Below the pieces are notes generated by a model. The model worked only from the letters and a program-made list of their open reading frames with translations. It had not been told where the DNA came from and made no database searches. Of a stretch of 64,000 nt of DNA, positions 50,601-64,000 are shown one piece after another. A program made the translations under genes and the position numbers. This DNA is from Paralichthys olivaceus (lineage: Eukaryota > Chordata > Actinopteri > Pleuronectiformes > Paralichthyidae), in contig NC_091093.1 of the NCBI RefSeq assembly GCF_024713975.1, forward strand, positions 23,998,501 through 24,062,500, in the 5' to 3' direction. Each line of letters starts with the position of its first letter. The stretch's first letter is position 1.

Positions 50601-53600
50601 GCAGACTCTCAGTGAGTTTCTTTGCTGCCTCCAATCCAGGTGTGTTTGGGTGACTGTAAAACAAGTTATGTTTGTTGAAATATCAATATCAGAGACCACC
50701 AAAAGGTTTGGGCATTGGTGTTATTCCGTCAACTCACCCATGATTCACAACATTTTCTGCGGTGAATGTCATATGGATATTCGTTAAGAATTAACCCCTG
50801 GGAGCTTGCAATCGTTTAGCTCTATTCCAAATACTTTTAGGTTTGGCCCTGTGAGCCAATTTTTATCATGTTTGTGATTATTTAAACAGGTTTTCTAAGA
50901 TTCACAAACAGCTGGATTAAAATGGTGGAAATTTATACTGAACATCCAAAAGAAGTGTATGGATTTTCCAAAAATGATTCATGTAAATAGGTATTGCTTA
51001 ATGATTTACAATAATGTTAATAAGAAAATAGTTTCAATGATATATTTTCCCCTGAAAGAGGAATCTTACCTGATGTAAACATAAAGCGGCTCAAAAGACT
51101 CTCGTTTAGATGCTTGTTCAATGTAGCCAGAACCTTTCCCCCTAAGGAAGACTCGAGCCCCCGTCTCCGTCTGGATGTGACTCAGGTATGAACCTCCCGG
51201 ACCCTCGACTTTTTCATTCACGTTAAATGAGGGCAATGTTTGGTCCAGACCCACAAAGATCTTTGTATGCACAAAACTCTGGGGATAAGAAAAAAATGAG
51301 ATTTACTAAAAGATCCTGAACATTTAAGTTGTTTACTAACATCTAAAATAAAGTTGGCTAGTAGTAAAAGAGCCTTGTGAGCAGATGCAGTGATCCAAGG
51401 CTTTTCACTGTAGACCAGGGATGTTCTCTCTGCTATTTAATGTGGGAGGTGGGTATCAGTGATGGCAACATAGTCTTCACTTGCCTCACTTTCTTTACCT
51501 CCATTTATAAAAGCTTGACTCTAATGCAATTAAAACCTTGTAGAACAGATATTCAACATGAGACCCCACTATACAGTATGTATGTTACTTTGTGTAATTA
51601 TTTTTATGTGGGAGTGTTTCAAATCCTGATAAATCAAAAGTGCTCCACATATAATGTTAACTCGTATCCCTGGGTGTATTGTGCGATTACCTAACAATAC
51701 ATTTTGAGAGAGCAATGAGGAAATCACCCATTCATTGACATTCACTTTTATAGGGCTGGCTCTGCATTTCACCACTGTTTGTAGGGGCTTAAACTTTAAC
51801 ATAGATGTCATGTCTACCTACCCCTGAATAAGGAGCGGAAGGCCGATGTCCCTGGCCTGGCACTGAGTTGGCATTTGGCATCCGTTGTGCAGAAGAGGGG
51901 ATGACAGGTCGAGGAGGCTGAGGGTAGAGCGTGAGCGGAGGCATTACAGGCACCTGTTGTCCTCCGGATGCTGCTGATGCTCTCAACAGGTCCTCAGAGA
52001 TGATCTCCTTTATCCTTATCACAGCCTCTGATGTTCAGAAAAGTCAACTCAGATGTCTGATACACAAACGTCAACAATGACAGACTCTGTATGTTGAACA
52101 CTTTAAAAAAAATTTTTGCCACTTACTATTGACGTTATCTTGGGTCTTTCCCTGGACATGCAAATACAAAGGTCTTTGTCTAAAGGAAAGCAAATCGGAA
52201 AGTCATGAACACAGAACTACAAAACACATTTTCTACATTACCACTGCAACACTTACAAATTAATTTCGCATGAACATGCATTTTATTTAATTAACATTGC
52301 ACTTCTAGTATATATGTTTTCTTAGCAAGAAAGTATGCAAAATGACATTCTTATATAGTTTGCAACAACTTGTCCAACGAATAATAAGATGCATATAACT
52401 ACAAACTGCATGTTGGTAAGGTATTATCTAGTGATGTCACACTTCAGTTATGGATAACAACTTTTGCAGGAACATGTCTAAATACATACCCTACACCATT
52501 CCCTTTTTCATTGTCAGTCATGAAATGACCTTTTGTTGAGACGACTGCTCCACTACACTGTCGAATCTGGAAAAGTTGAGAGAAACAATAAATAAAGAGA
52601 TGAGAAGGATTTTTAGAATACATCATTTCCCCCCCATTGTCCAATTATCTAATATGTGATGTTTTAAATGCAACAGTGCCATGGCCCCTTCTCACTTACC
52701 TCCTCTTGTGTTTTTCCTTTAGTAAGAAGGTCCCGGCAATTTATCGGTACATCATTTATGTCAACTTCTGTGACTACCATCTCTTCTGTGGTGGTTGGCA
52801 CAGGCACACTTGTGATCTAAAATATATTTGAAATGACATGGCAGACTGTAAGTCCTCTAATGACTGCATAACCAAGACATATGCTGTTATCTGTAACGTG
52901 TTTAAATCTTGTGCACCTTTGCAAGTAATGGAGGAGGAGTCAATAGCTTTCCTTTTGCCATTAACATGGCATTGATTTTAGCAGCCATGGCCGCAGCCAT
53001 CTCCACCCCTCCCTGAGGCGCAGGGTTTTCTCCCGTTTGTTGTGGTTGGGAAAGTGTTGCATTTGATCCTCCCGTGCTGCTGACTCCAGATAATGAAACA
53101 GGGTGAGCTGCATTTTCACTGCTCCTCTGCTGCCTCACGTCTACACTCTGTTTAGGTTGAGCCCGCTGATCCCATCTGCTGCTTAGGCACCTGAGAATAA
53201 AACCAAAAATAAAATATCACACAAGCACATAAGCATTACACAATTCCAATTACTGACCAGACCTAAAGATAATTAGTTGAATTTAACTTGAGTACAAAAC
53301 TTTTCCGATGTCAACTTTCTCATGTTAAAACTCACAAACAGTTGAAGCACAAACTGCTATGGAAATGAACGAGGGGCCACGTGTTGAGCCAATTTTACAT
53401 GTTGATGTCCCCAAACAGTAAAACATTAGAGGAGACACATTAAACACCTGAAACAACGACACTGTTTTGTGTAGATGTACCAAACAGTGCGCTGTTATAA
53501 GGAAACCTCAAATACACTGTGTTTTCATCAAGTCTTAATCTCTATCACAAAGATAGCAACACTGTGTTTTGCTCCAGATCACCAGGGATAATAGTTAACG

Positions 53601-53990
53601 ACTGATTATTTCTTCTTAACTAAGCCAGTTAGCTGGTTCAGTTAGCCAGCGCTGCCCAATACTTACGCTAAGGTAGCTTGCCCAGCAAGTTACGATCCAG
53701 TTTTAAACATTCTTACTTACGGTATTTGGTTAAAAACTAAAGTTGACTCGAGGGTCCGGTTACTGTGATGGCACACAACCAGAGAATCCCGCTGTTGTTG
53801 ACTTTGAAGCGCACAAATCCCAAGATGCGGGCTAACATTTATTAGCAGGCCGCGACCGTGTATGCTAGCTGTTGCTAAAGCTTCACTGTGGCTTGCGTTA
53901 GCTTAGCCGGCCCGTGCAGCGACACTCGCGTTACCGAATTAATGTGAAAACGGACACTCACGGTGTTTGTCCAGTCATTCCCGAAGACAT
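47657..53990 (-). CDS. khdc4: khdc4: KH domain-containing protein 4 (BLOM7-like splicing factor)
   Basis: RNA-binding protein; the mammalian homolog BLOM7 associates with the Prp19/SNEV complex and affects splice choice. Fourteen coding exons in transcript order: 53990-53962, 53190-52917, 52816-52700, 52566-52490, 52179-52127, 52027-51822, 51278-51070, 50653-50593, 50316-50259, 50038-49803, 49594-49493, 48494-48409, 48325-48213, 47787-47657; 583 aa (human about 614). The N terminus has [10 protein letters not shown] and [14 protein letters not shown]. An N-terminal KH-like region spans about 102-200 ([47 protein letters not shown]). A KH core spans about 253-342 ([39 protein letters not shown]). 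A Tyr/Gly/Pro-rich stretch and basic KRPRE follow, and the end has [15 protein letters not shown] like the human [15 protein letters not shown]. Exon 12's donor (GTCTGT) is weak. The snoRNA-like genes in introns 6 and 8 also fit KHDC4, a known H/ACA host. Confidence 0.92.
50393..50524 (-). ncRNA. H/ACA box snoRNA-like gene in khdc4 intron 8
   Basis: On the minus (host) strand this folds as two hairpins. The 5' hairpin has outer stem GGAGGT/ACCTCC (50518-50523 with 50467-50472) and inner stem GTGAAACTAT/ATAGTTTTCAC. The hinge AAAAGAAAAAT contains ANANNA boxes (AAAAGA or AGAAAA). The 3' hairpin closes with GGGTAG/CTACCC (50450-50455 with 50399-50404) and is followed directly by ACA and three final bases. 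The length, about 132 nt, and the position inside a sense intron fit the class, whose members guide pseudouridylation. From memory, human KHDC4 hosts SNORA80E (ACA42), so this is probably its counterpart. I did not establish the rRNA target. Confidence 0.78.
50690..50935. repeat. Possible repeat rich in short palindromes, khdc4 intron 7
   Basis: The interval has several small inverted repeats: GAGCT...AGCTC, GTTAA-TTC-TTAAC, TTGGC...GCCAA and CACCAA...TTGGTG. No H box/ACA arrangement or C/D boxes fit. It is probably a decayed transposon fragment; the evidence is weak. Confidence 0.25.
51373..51503 (-). ncRNA. Second H/ACA box snoRNA-like gene in khdc4 intron 6
   Basis: On the minus strand the 5' hairpin has outer stem GGAGGT/ACCTCC (51497-51502 with 51445-51450) and an inner stem of GTGA+GGCAA with TTGCC+TCAC. 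The hinge contains ACATTA (an ANANNA box). The 3' hairpin closes with AGCAGA/TCTGCT (51429-51434 with 51380-51385), followed by C, ACA and three final bases; total about 131 nt. It shares the exact 18-nt stretch ggaggtgggtatcagtga (plus strand, 51445-51462) with the RNA in intron 8 (50467-50484), but its 3' hairpin differs. It is best read as a diverged duplicate of the same snoRNA family. Confidence 0.75.
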
Positions 53991-54200
53991 AGCACCACTC
54001 CACCGGATCTGCAGTGACATAAAAACAGTTTCTAATGGAGTTGACGGTGGACGACGACGACGGCCGCCATAAGTCTGCTCTCCTCCGGCGACTTCTTCTG
54101 ACGTGTTGTCGCAAAGTGTGACCCGGCGGAAAAGAGGAGTTTCCTCTTTATGTAACACTGCGCCTCAGTCAGAGACACACGTGCGGGTCGTTAGCAAACA
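53991..54200 (-). promoter_or_regulatory. khdc4 5' UTR and CpG-rich promoter
   Basis: CpG density rises sharply around 54020-54130. On the gene strand ATGGCGGC (54063-54070), a YY1-type site typical just downstream of the start site of housekeeping genes, lies about 75 bp upstream of the start codon. No TATA box is seen. A CAAA/GTGTGACCCGGCGGAAAAG stretch lies further upstream. Confidence 0.5.
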
Positions 54201-57696
<3,496 letters not shown>

Positions 57697-59979
57697 CTAC
57701 TCTGGAGGCGGTCGTAGGCTGTGCAGCTTTCTCTCGTCCAGGCCTTTCCAGTACTTGAAGTTGTTGTCCAAGTGCTGCATAAGATTGGGGAGGTCTGCAA
57801 AAGCTGAGGAGAAGATATAAGGAGTTGAAGCTCAATATGAGATTTGTCACTTGTTTTTACCTCTACATTCCCTCTAGAAAAAATGGATAAAATAAAAACT
57901 AATGATCATTATTGCACTGTAGGTGTCTGTACTGTGCAGTCTTACCGTCCCATGCATCAAACATGTCCGTAATGAAGTAGTCTATGAAGGAAATCTGGGA
58001 CTTCGGGATGCTACAGGTGTTTCGGTCAAACACTGGCATAACCACTGGTAAACCTTGTCTCTTCTCTTCGTCCGTCTGTACCAGAGATGAAGGCACGAGT
58101 GATCATCACTCACAATAATACATGAAAGAATAAATGACAAAGAAAGAAGGTGGAGCTGCTTGATCTTTCTCCTCTCACCACAAGCAACTATATTTTTTTC
58201 TCCGTACCTGTGCAAAATATTCCTCTGAGATGCGTCCAGCCCACTCTATACACAGCTCCTGAGGCCTGCATGGATTGGAGATGTCTGCACACTTAATCAG
58301 CATCCGCTTGACAAGGATGCGATTCTCAGGGGACGTCAGAACGCCTTTGACAGATTCCTCATCACTGTTTCCCTAAAACAAAAGAGAAGTAAGTTCTGCT
58401 TATTAGTGACAGCTCTTTATCGCAAACAGCAGCTGAATAGGTTAAAAATGAGCTCAGTGTGTCTGTGCATGAACCAAAATGGGAAAATAAAGTTTGCCAC
58501 TGGAATCAGATAATGTCTTAGTTCTCTTAATGTAAAAGGAGAGCCTGTATTCAGTGTGTGATAGATATTAGTTACACATGCGAGTGGAGCATGCTTCATG
58601 CAGTCACATGATTGCAGGCTTCTGTATGTTTCAAGGTCAAATTCACCATCAATTACGTTAAACAGAAGTGCATGGTACGTTGGAGTACGAGAGCCACTTT
58701 TAGACTACAAACAATAGATTTCAAGAATAAGGTCATAATTTTGCATGCGTTGAAAATAGGAATGTGGAGCATCTTGTTAAGTTAAACTTTATTATTAGTT
58801 TCACAATCAACATTATATTAGAATCACATAATCATATCTATCAGGACTTAAAAAGATTGAGCATAATAGAAATAAAATAATACATAAAAAAATTAATAAA
58901 TTAAAACTTATCTTTTATTTCTATTATGAGTTCTTTCTCATTAAATTACAACTTCTCATACAATCTCTCTTTTTTTAAACTTCAATATGGCCCTAATCCT
59001 GTGTTGTAAGAATGACAGAAGTAAGGTTCCAACATGACTGAGGTATCTCAAGTTAACTACACAATTACAGCAGACATGTGACAAAACAGCTAAAACTCTT
59101 TATCAAAGCTTGTACCTTCTTTTTTGACCTCATATCAAACTCATACACATGTGAAAGTTTTCAGGCAGTGACTGGATTCAATATAAGAATTTAGGGACAA
59201 ATCATCAGTCGGATCATTTATTTGTATTATTGCTGCCCTTAAGAGGCAAGAGCAATTTTAAATGTCTGTGTTGAGCATTCCTCACAGAGATGAGAAAGAT
59301 GTTACCAGGTTGTAAAATTCTCCCCCTGCAAAGATATTTGCAACAACAGGCCACAAAGTCCCCTGCACCAGTATCCCCATCTCCAGAGCTCTGACACTAT
59401 TGTTGCATGTGTATTGTTGAAGTGTGATTCTTCAACAGCACGTGACACAATGACAGTACAGTGTTTATATAAATGTGTTTATATGAATTATCTGAATGCT
59501 CCTGTGTGTCCTTCCTGCTCTGACTCAACACGGATCTGTTTGCAAAAAATGCTAACATTGGAAATCTTCATTTTTAATCTCACCCCGTTCTCCTCCAGAG
59601 CAGCCAGTGGCTTGTTGATGCTGTTGACAAATTTGTTAACGTGTTCAAAATGTTTAGTCATCTCCGTTGCGAGCACCATATCAATGATGGCCTGTCGTAG
59701 TGTTCGATATTCATTCCTAAAGAGAGAGAGAGAGAGATTGACAGACATCAGATGAGAGAAGGGGGTGAAGGCAGGAGAGAGAGAAGAGAATAAAGAGGGA
59801 ACAGAGAGATGACAGAGTGGTAAATAGCACAGAAACCCGTGTGAACAGTTTTCCTCCTCTGACTGCCATGACAGTAGCAATGAATGGAAGCTTTGTTCAC
59901 CTTCCCCCTCTGAGGGGACCAGCACATGTGAGCTATTCTGCTTTGGGACTCAAATCACATTACTACCCCGCCGCTGTCA

Positions 59980-60021
<42 letters not shown>

Positions 60022-62584
60022 TTCATGTGCTGTCTGTATCATAAACAGACTCCGAAAAGAATATGGAGCTGCAATGATTAGTAGATGAATTGAGTGATAA
60101 CAATTTTTTAAAATATTATTAATATTGCATTATTCAGCTTCACTGAGGTAACAGATCAAGCAAAAACAAAAACTTTCAATTTGCTGAATAAATTTGTAAA
60201 CTTTGTAGTTTTGTTAAAATATCATTTCAAAGAAACTCTCAAAACTATTGTTTTAAATACTAACTTCAGATATGTAAATAAATACAATAATATTTATTTC
60301 AGACTTGAAGCCACACACTAGAACTGCTTTCACCTAATTTACAGCTAAATTTGACTCCGTTCTGTTTTTGGTGATTCTGTGATCTTCAGTTGAGCAAATA
60401 ACAGAAAATGACAACTTTTTCTCCAGGTGACCAGGTGTCACAGATCTCCCACCTTTCGATGTTCTTGAAGATGTTGCACTTATCGTCTCTCGTGGTGATC
60501 TGGAAGGCCAGAGCTGCATGGTGGCTCTCTAACACGGCTGTGTCGTTGTAGAGAATGGCCAGCTCGCTCCCCGCGTTGCACAGGAAGCTGTTGGTGCGGC
60601 CCGGGTGGTCCACATCGTGCACGGTAGCAGCAATCAGGGCAGCCACCTCATCAATGGGATCCAAACTTTGCTGTAGGTGCAGATGACATGAAAAACAGTG
60701 AGACAATGAAATCTGACAGGTTGTTGTGGAAGAAAAAGTAGTAGCTCTATCTTGTGAAAGACAGTTGTGATTTAATAATATAATAAAAAAAAAGTTGCCC
60801 TTATTTTAGCTGCATTTGCAGGAGACACTGATTTCCTTAGATCTCAAAATATGGAACACATTCAACTGGCTGGTTATAAATGTGTACATGTCACCGAATA
60901 TACTTAGTGTGTTAGCATTCTACATTTACACTGAGAGAAAACGTTCAATTTGCTGAATGTGTTAAACCTTTAACTTGATTTTTTTTTAAATTCATTGCAT
61001 AGAAAGCAAATTGATGAAATATGCCAATAGAAATTTTAGGCATCATGATAGTTTATTAGGTCATTTATTGCTGGCTGGATAGTTTTTCACTATGTGTAAA
61101 AAGTAAAAAATATTAGCAAAGGAAACAAAACAAAAATGAAGATTACCAAAAATAATTAAAATTTCTCATTCTCTCTCGCAACTGTGTGCTGTCTGCAGAG
61201 GTTCAGGGATCCATTAACCTTGGGAGACTTTACTTCACAGTTCGCTGGCTAAGCCAATGAAAGATCCCTCCACTGACATCAGAAATAGACAGTTTGGTAA
61301 TCAGCTTAGCTTCAACTGCTTGTTGAGCCACTGACACACTTGGAGAAAAAAAAAAGACCACTCAGGATAAAGTCCACTCAGACAGGACACCTGACTGTCA
61401 AGACCGAGCGGGCAGCCACGCCCCATAGATAATCGATAGAAAATCCAAACAACAACATACTGTATGTGTTTGGACCCACACCCAAAGCAGCAGTGAACAT
61501 TCGTAAACTAAACGATGGCACCCTCTAAAACTAATGTCAATGTGCTGACTTTTAGCAACGTATTGAAATACACTATGAATATATTTCATTACGTAAACCC
61601 GTATAACCGACTTTTTAAAAACAACTCTGATAAAAGCTTATAATTATTAAAATTGTGGATTCATTTGAAGTATTTTTTCAATAATTAATCTAAAGTTTAG
61701 TGAATAAACTTACAGCAATGAAAGTGAAATATGGCCACAAAATATCCTGGAAACCCAAACTGTTTGTTTTGCAAATATTTTGTTAGAACAATAATCTATT
61801 TTTAAATTTAATTTCTGCCCATCAGCTTATTAACAAACCACACCTCTAGCCTAAACTATATAATGGCTGAGTAAGTTTGGCATTTTTCAAAATAAAGAAG
61901 CATGATTCATTTGTTATTATTAGTGTTTGTGAATTTACCTTGACCCTCTCCTTGCAGAGAAAATAGGCTGTTGCGTGCAGGACATCAGCTGCATGACTGG
62001 AGTTGTGGTAGGAGTTACTGGAGTGGTAGTTAGCTTCAATCAATTGTAGCCAGGAGCGCAGAGTTGCCTCAGGGCAGTTTAGGAATTCACAGACCCCAAA
62101 GCGGGAGAAGATCTTCAGGCCCAAGTAGGTCAAAGGCCTGCGGGAGGGTCCGGCACAGTAGTTTAATATAAACCCTCATACCAAGCTCTCATTCCATGCT
62201 GAATAAAATTCGACACAGTCCCTCTGGTCTGGCCGTAACTGTGGTGTTGCCTCACCGTTTCATGGTTGCAGCCTCCAAGTTGAAGACGTCAAAGTCCCAA
62301 GAGTCCTCAATCTCCATGGTTTGGGCGATACGAGGGGGTATGTCATTTATCGACAGAGGAGTTGTCAGCTGACTGGGGATGTGGTGGGGCTCTGTGAGCA
62401 AAGGAAGAGACAAGAGGAGGCGTTCACATAAGAGGGGAAGTTAAAAAATAGTTGTTCACCACCTCTGGATAAAGTATACAAGGAGAAAAAAAACAGAGCA
62501 AGTCATATCATCATGCGTGCTTTATGTAAACTTACGTTTTGTGGAAAGTATGTATTCGTTTCCTGACAATCTGCGTAAACCATC
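57697..62584 (-). CDS. pde8a: pde8a: high-affinity cAMP-specific 3',5'-cyclic phosphodiesterase 8A (3' part)
   Basis: Hydrolyses cAMP to AMP; PDE8 enzymes have very low Km and resist IBMX. Eight coding exons in transcript order: 62584-62536, 62391-62256, 62137-61939, 60670-60453, 59716-59584, 58372-58208, 58075-57946, 57803-57697. They encode 378 C-terminal residues with the whole catalytic domain; the PAS/REC-bearing N terminus lies beyond the right edge. In local numbering, catalytic His-106 is in [15 protein letters not shown]; metal ligands are His-110, His-146/Asp-147 ([13 protein letters not shown]) and Asp-275 (KCADISNP); the invariant Gln-327 and clamp Phe-330 are in [10 protein letters not shown]. 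Tyr-297 in SEEYFAQ corresponds to human PDE8A Tyr-748. Spacing between Asp-275 and Gln-327 (52) equals human. The ending ([21 protein letters not shown]) identifies 8A rather than 8B, which ends LRLPSDS. Confidence 0.95.
59981..60020. repeat. (CA)n microsatellite in a pde8a intron
   Basis: About 20 CA units with one interruption (CAAACA), in the intron between exons 60670-60453 and 59716-59584. Confidence 0.95.
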
Positions 62585-64000
62585 CTGTGAACATTATGGA
62601 AAGAAAAAAAGAGTAAAGGACTGAGGAAGCAAGCGTAAAAAACTGACTGAATACATACAGTTCATTAAATCACCATTTATCCTTGTTGAACAGACACTTT
62701 AAACTTTAAACTACAAACAAACTCAAGTTTAGCCACAAGTCAAGGGGGATTTCCACCAGAGAAGTACTTAATAAAACATTACTTTAAGTTCACTTTTTAA
62801 ACACCTTGTCAGTTTAGTTTGGACTTCTGGGGGCTAATGTCGGCCCAAAATTCATAACTGGAATCTTCAAAGCTTACTTTGTAATGATTTTCCCATACAG
62901 AAATTAAGACCTGGGCTCCAGAAACATGAGTTGGATTATAGATCTCTCTGAATGCATCACTGCATTTTGACAAAGTTACACAAGGAAACGCAATTTGACA
63001 GAAGAAAGAGCTTAACAAATCACAACAGTATTAATAAAAAAGAAAACAGACATGGAATTTACTGATTTTCCATTACACTCTTTTGGGTCCTTTTATTTTG
63101 TGTTATGGCAAAATGTTGGTGGCTTTGTTGACACCACATTTCGTTTCCCCACAACAGAGGGAGTTTAAAATATGAAAACCATATTTATGAGCTGTAAGGC
63201 CTATATAATCCAGCCATATTACGTATTTTGGCGTTAGCGGCACATGTGTGTGTGTTGCAAGTGAGTGAAATGTTTACCTCACAAGTGAAAAAGGAAGAGC
63301 AGACTGGCTCATCTTTGACCCGAGCATTGTCTCATGATGGCGCTGCCTCTGTACACACTGGCTATTTTAAGATTTTCTCCCCAGTAAGATGACAGCTCCT
63401 CTCCTAACGTCGACTGGCTCTTCTGAGTTCAGACCTCGCACACTTCACACCACGAGCCAAGAAATAACAAATGCAACCGGGCACCTCAGAAACCAATTTG
63501 ATCGTATATAAATAATCATCTAAGCCCAAACGTCGGTGGTGAACATCAGCCTTTACCACTAGAATTACATGTGACACCTCTGTGTCTCCAGAGAGCGCAT
63601 GTATAAGTGAAGCCATGCTTATTCATCTGATCCAAAGAACAGGATGTTTCCAGGCCTGCGGAGCCGAGAGGAAGAGGTTCATGTGAGTGTGTGCATGTGT
63701 GCAGGGCGAAGGAGGGAGGGAGAGAGAGGGAGAGGGGGGAGACAGGGAGGGTGGGGTGGGTTTTCCTCTCCAGCCTACAGGAGCACAAAGGACAATCTAA
63801 CACTTCCTTTGGGGTCGTTGCCAAGACTGCCAACTTGGCACTCTTTCTACTTCTGTACTTCACCGTTACTGTCTGTTAATCCCTCTCTGTCTCTCTCTCC
63901 CTCCGTAAAATCGTGACAAAAAATATACCACGGACATTAAAGCATCTCCCTTTTCTTTCACTGGTATTCACGTAGACCCTCGTGTTATCACTCTGCAAAT
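62585..64000 (-). other. pde8a intron running to the window edge
   Basis: The next upstream coding exon of pde8a should end in a segment like DLVGGLMS in phase 0. Nothing of the kind is visible here, so this is intronic. A GA-rich, CpG-poor stretch at 63700-63760 and a CT-rich run near 63880-63905 are low-complexity. Nothing else is supported. Confidence 0.6.

Noticed and set aside
63285..63345. Possible alternative pde8a exon on the minus strand (Met-Leu-Gly-Ser..., with a GAG|GTAAAC donor).
   Set aside because: It would end in phase 2, while the next exon (62584) must be entered in phase 0, so it cannot be coding in that frame; no other support.

Overview
This window looks like nuclear DNA of a ray-finned (probably percomorph) fish. 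It carries five interrupted vertebrate genes with GT/AG introns, long (CA)n/(GA)n microsatellites and many dispersed repeats of a kind I recognise from teleost genomes. The species cannot be named from the sequence. Exons were joined by reading splice sites and checking phase by hand; all internal exon phases close.

Layout from left to right. 1-5016: sequence upstream of the second homer2 exon, with no coding exon seen. 5017-21370 (+): homer2, exons 2 to 9 (about 354 aa; only the tiny first exon is outside or unseen). 21371-27611: intergenic or UTR sequence between two convergent genes, holding repeats, a (GA)n tract and a MITE-like element with terminal inverted repeats. 27612-38608 (-): whamm, complete, 11 coding exons, 785 aa. 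38609-39590: a roughly 1-kb divergent promoter interval. 39602-45939 (+): fsd2, 12 coding exons, 632 aa. 45940-47656: tail-to-tail intergenic/UTR sequence. 47657-53990 (-): khdc4 (BLOM7-like), 14 coding exons, 583 aa, with two H/ACA snoRNA-like genes in introns 6 and 8. 57697-62584 (-): pde8a, the last eight coding exons, which encode the whole catalytic domain; the 5' part lies beyond the right edge.

How the genes relate. homer2, whamm and fsd2 sit together as in human 15q25, and pde8a maps to the same human band. The same families recur as HOMER1, JMY, CMYA5 and PDE8B in human 5q13-14, so the block looks like one half of an ancient duplicated segment. The products act in different places: a postsynaptic scaffold (HOMER2), an Arp2/3 activator on ER-Golgi membranes (WHAMM), a muscle FN3/SPRY protein (FSD2), an RNA-binding splicing factor (KHDC4) and a cAMP phosphodiesterase (PDE8A). 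Nothing suggests they form one pathway.

The most interesting structure is the pair of related H/ACA RNAs inside khdc4. They share an identical 18-nt segment of the 5' hairpin and pocket but have unrelated 3' hairpins. Other points are a relic coding island in homer2 intron 2, two MITE-like elements, a dispersed repeat family with about ten copies on both strands, a 23-bp microexon in fsd2, and an fsd2 splice donor formed by a (GT)n microsatellite.
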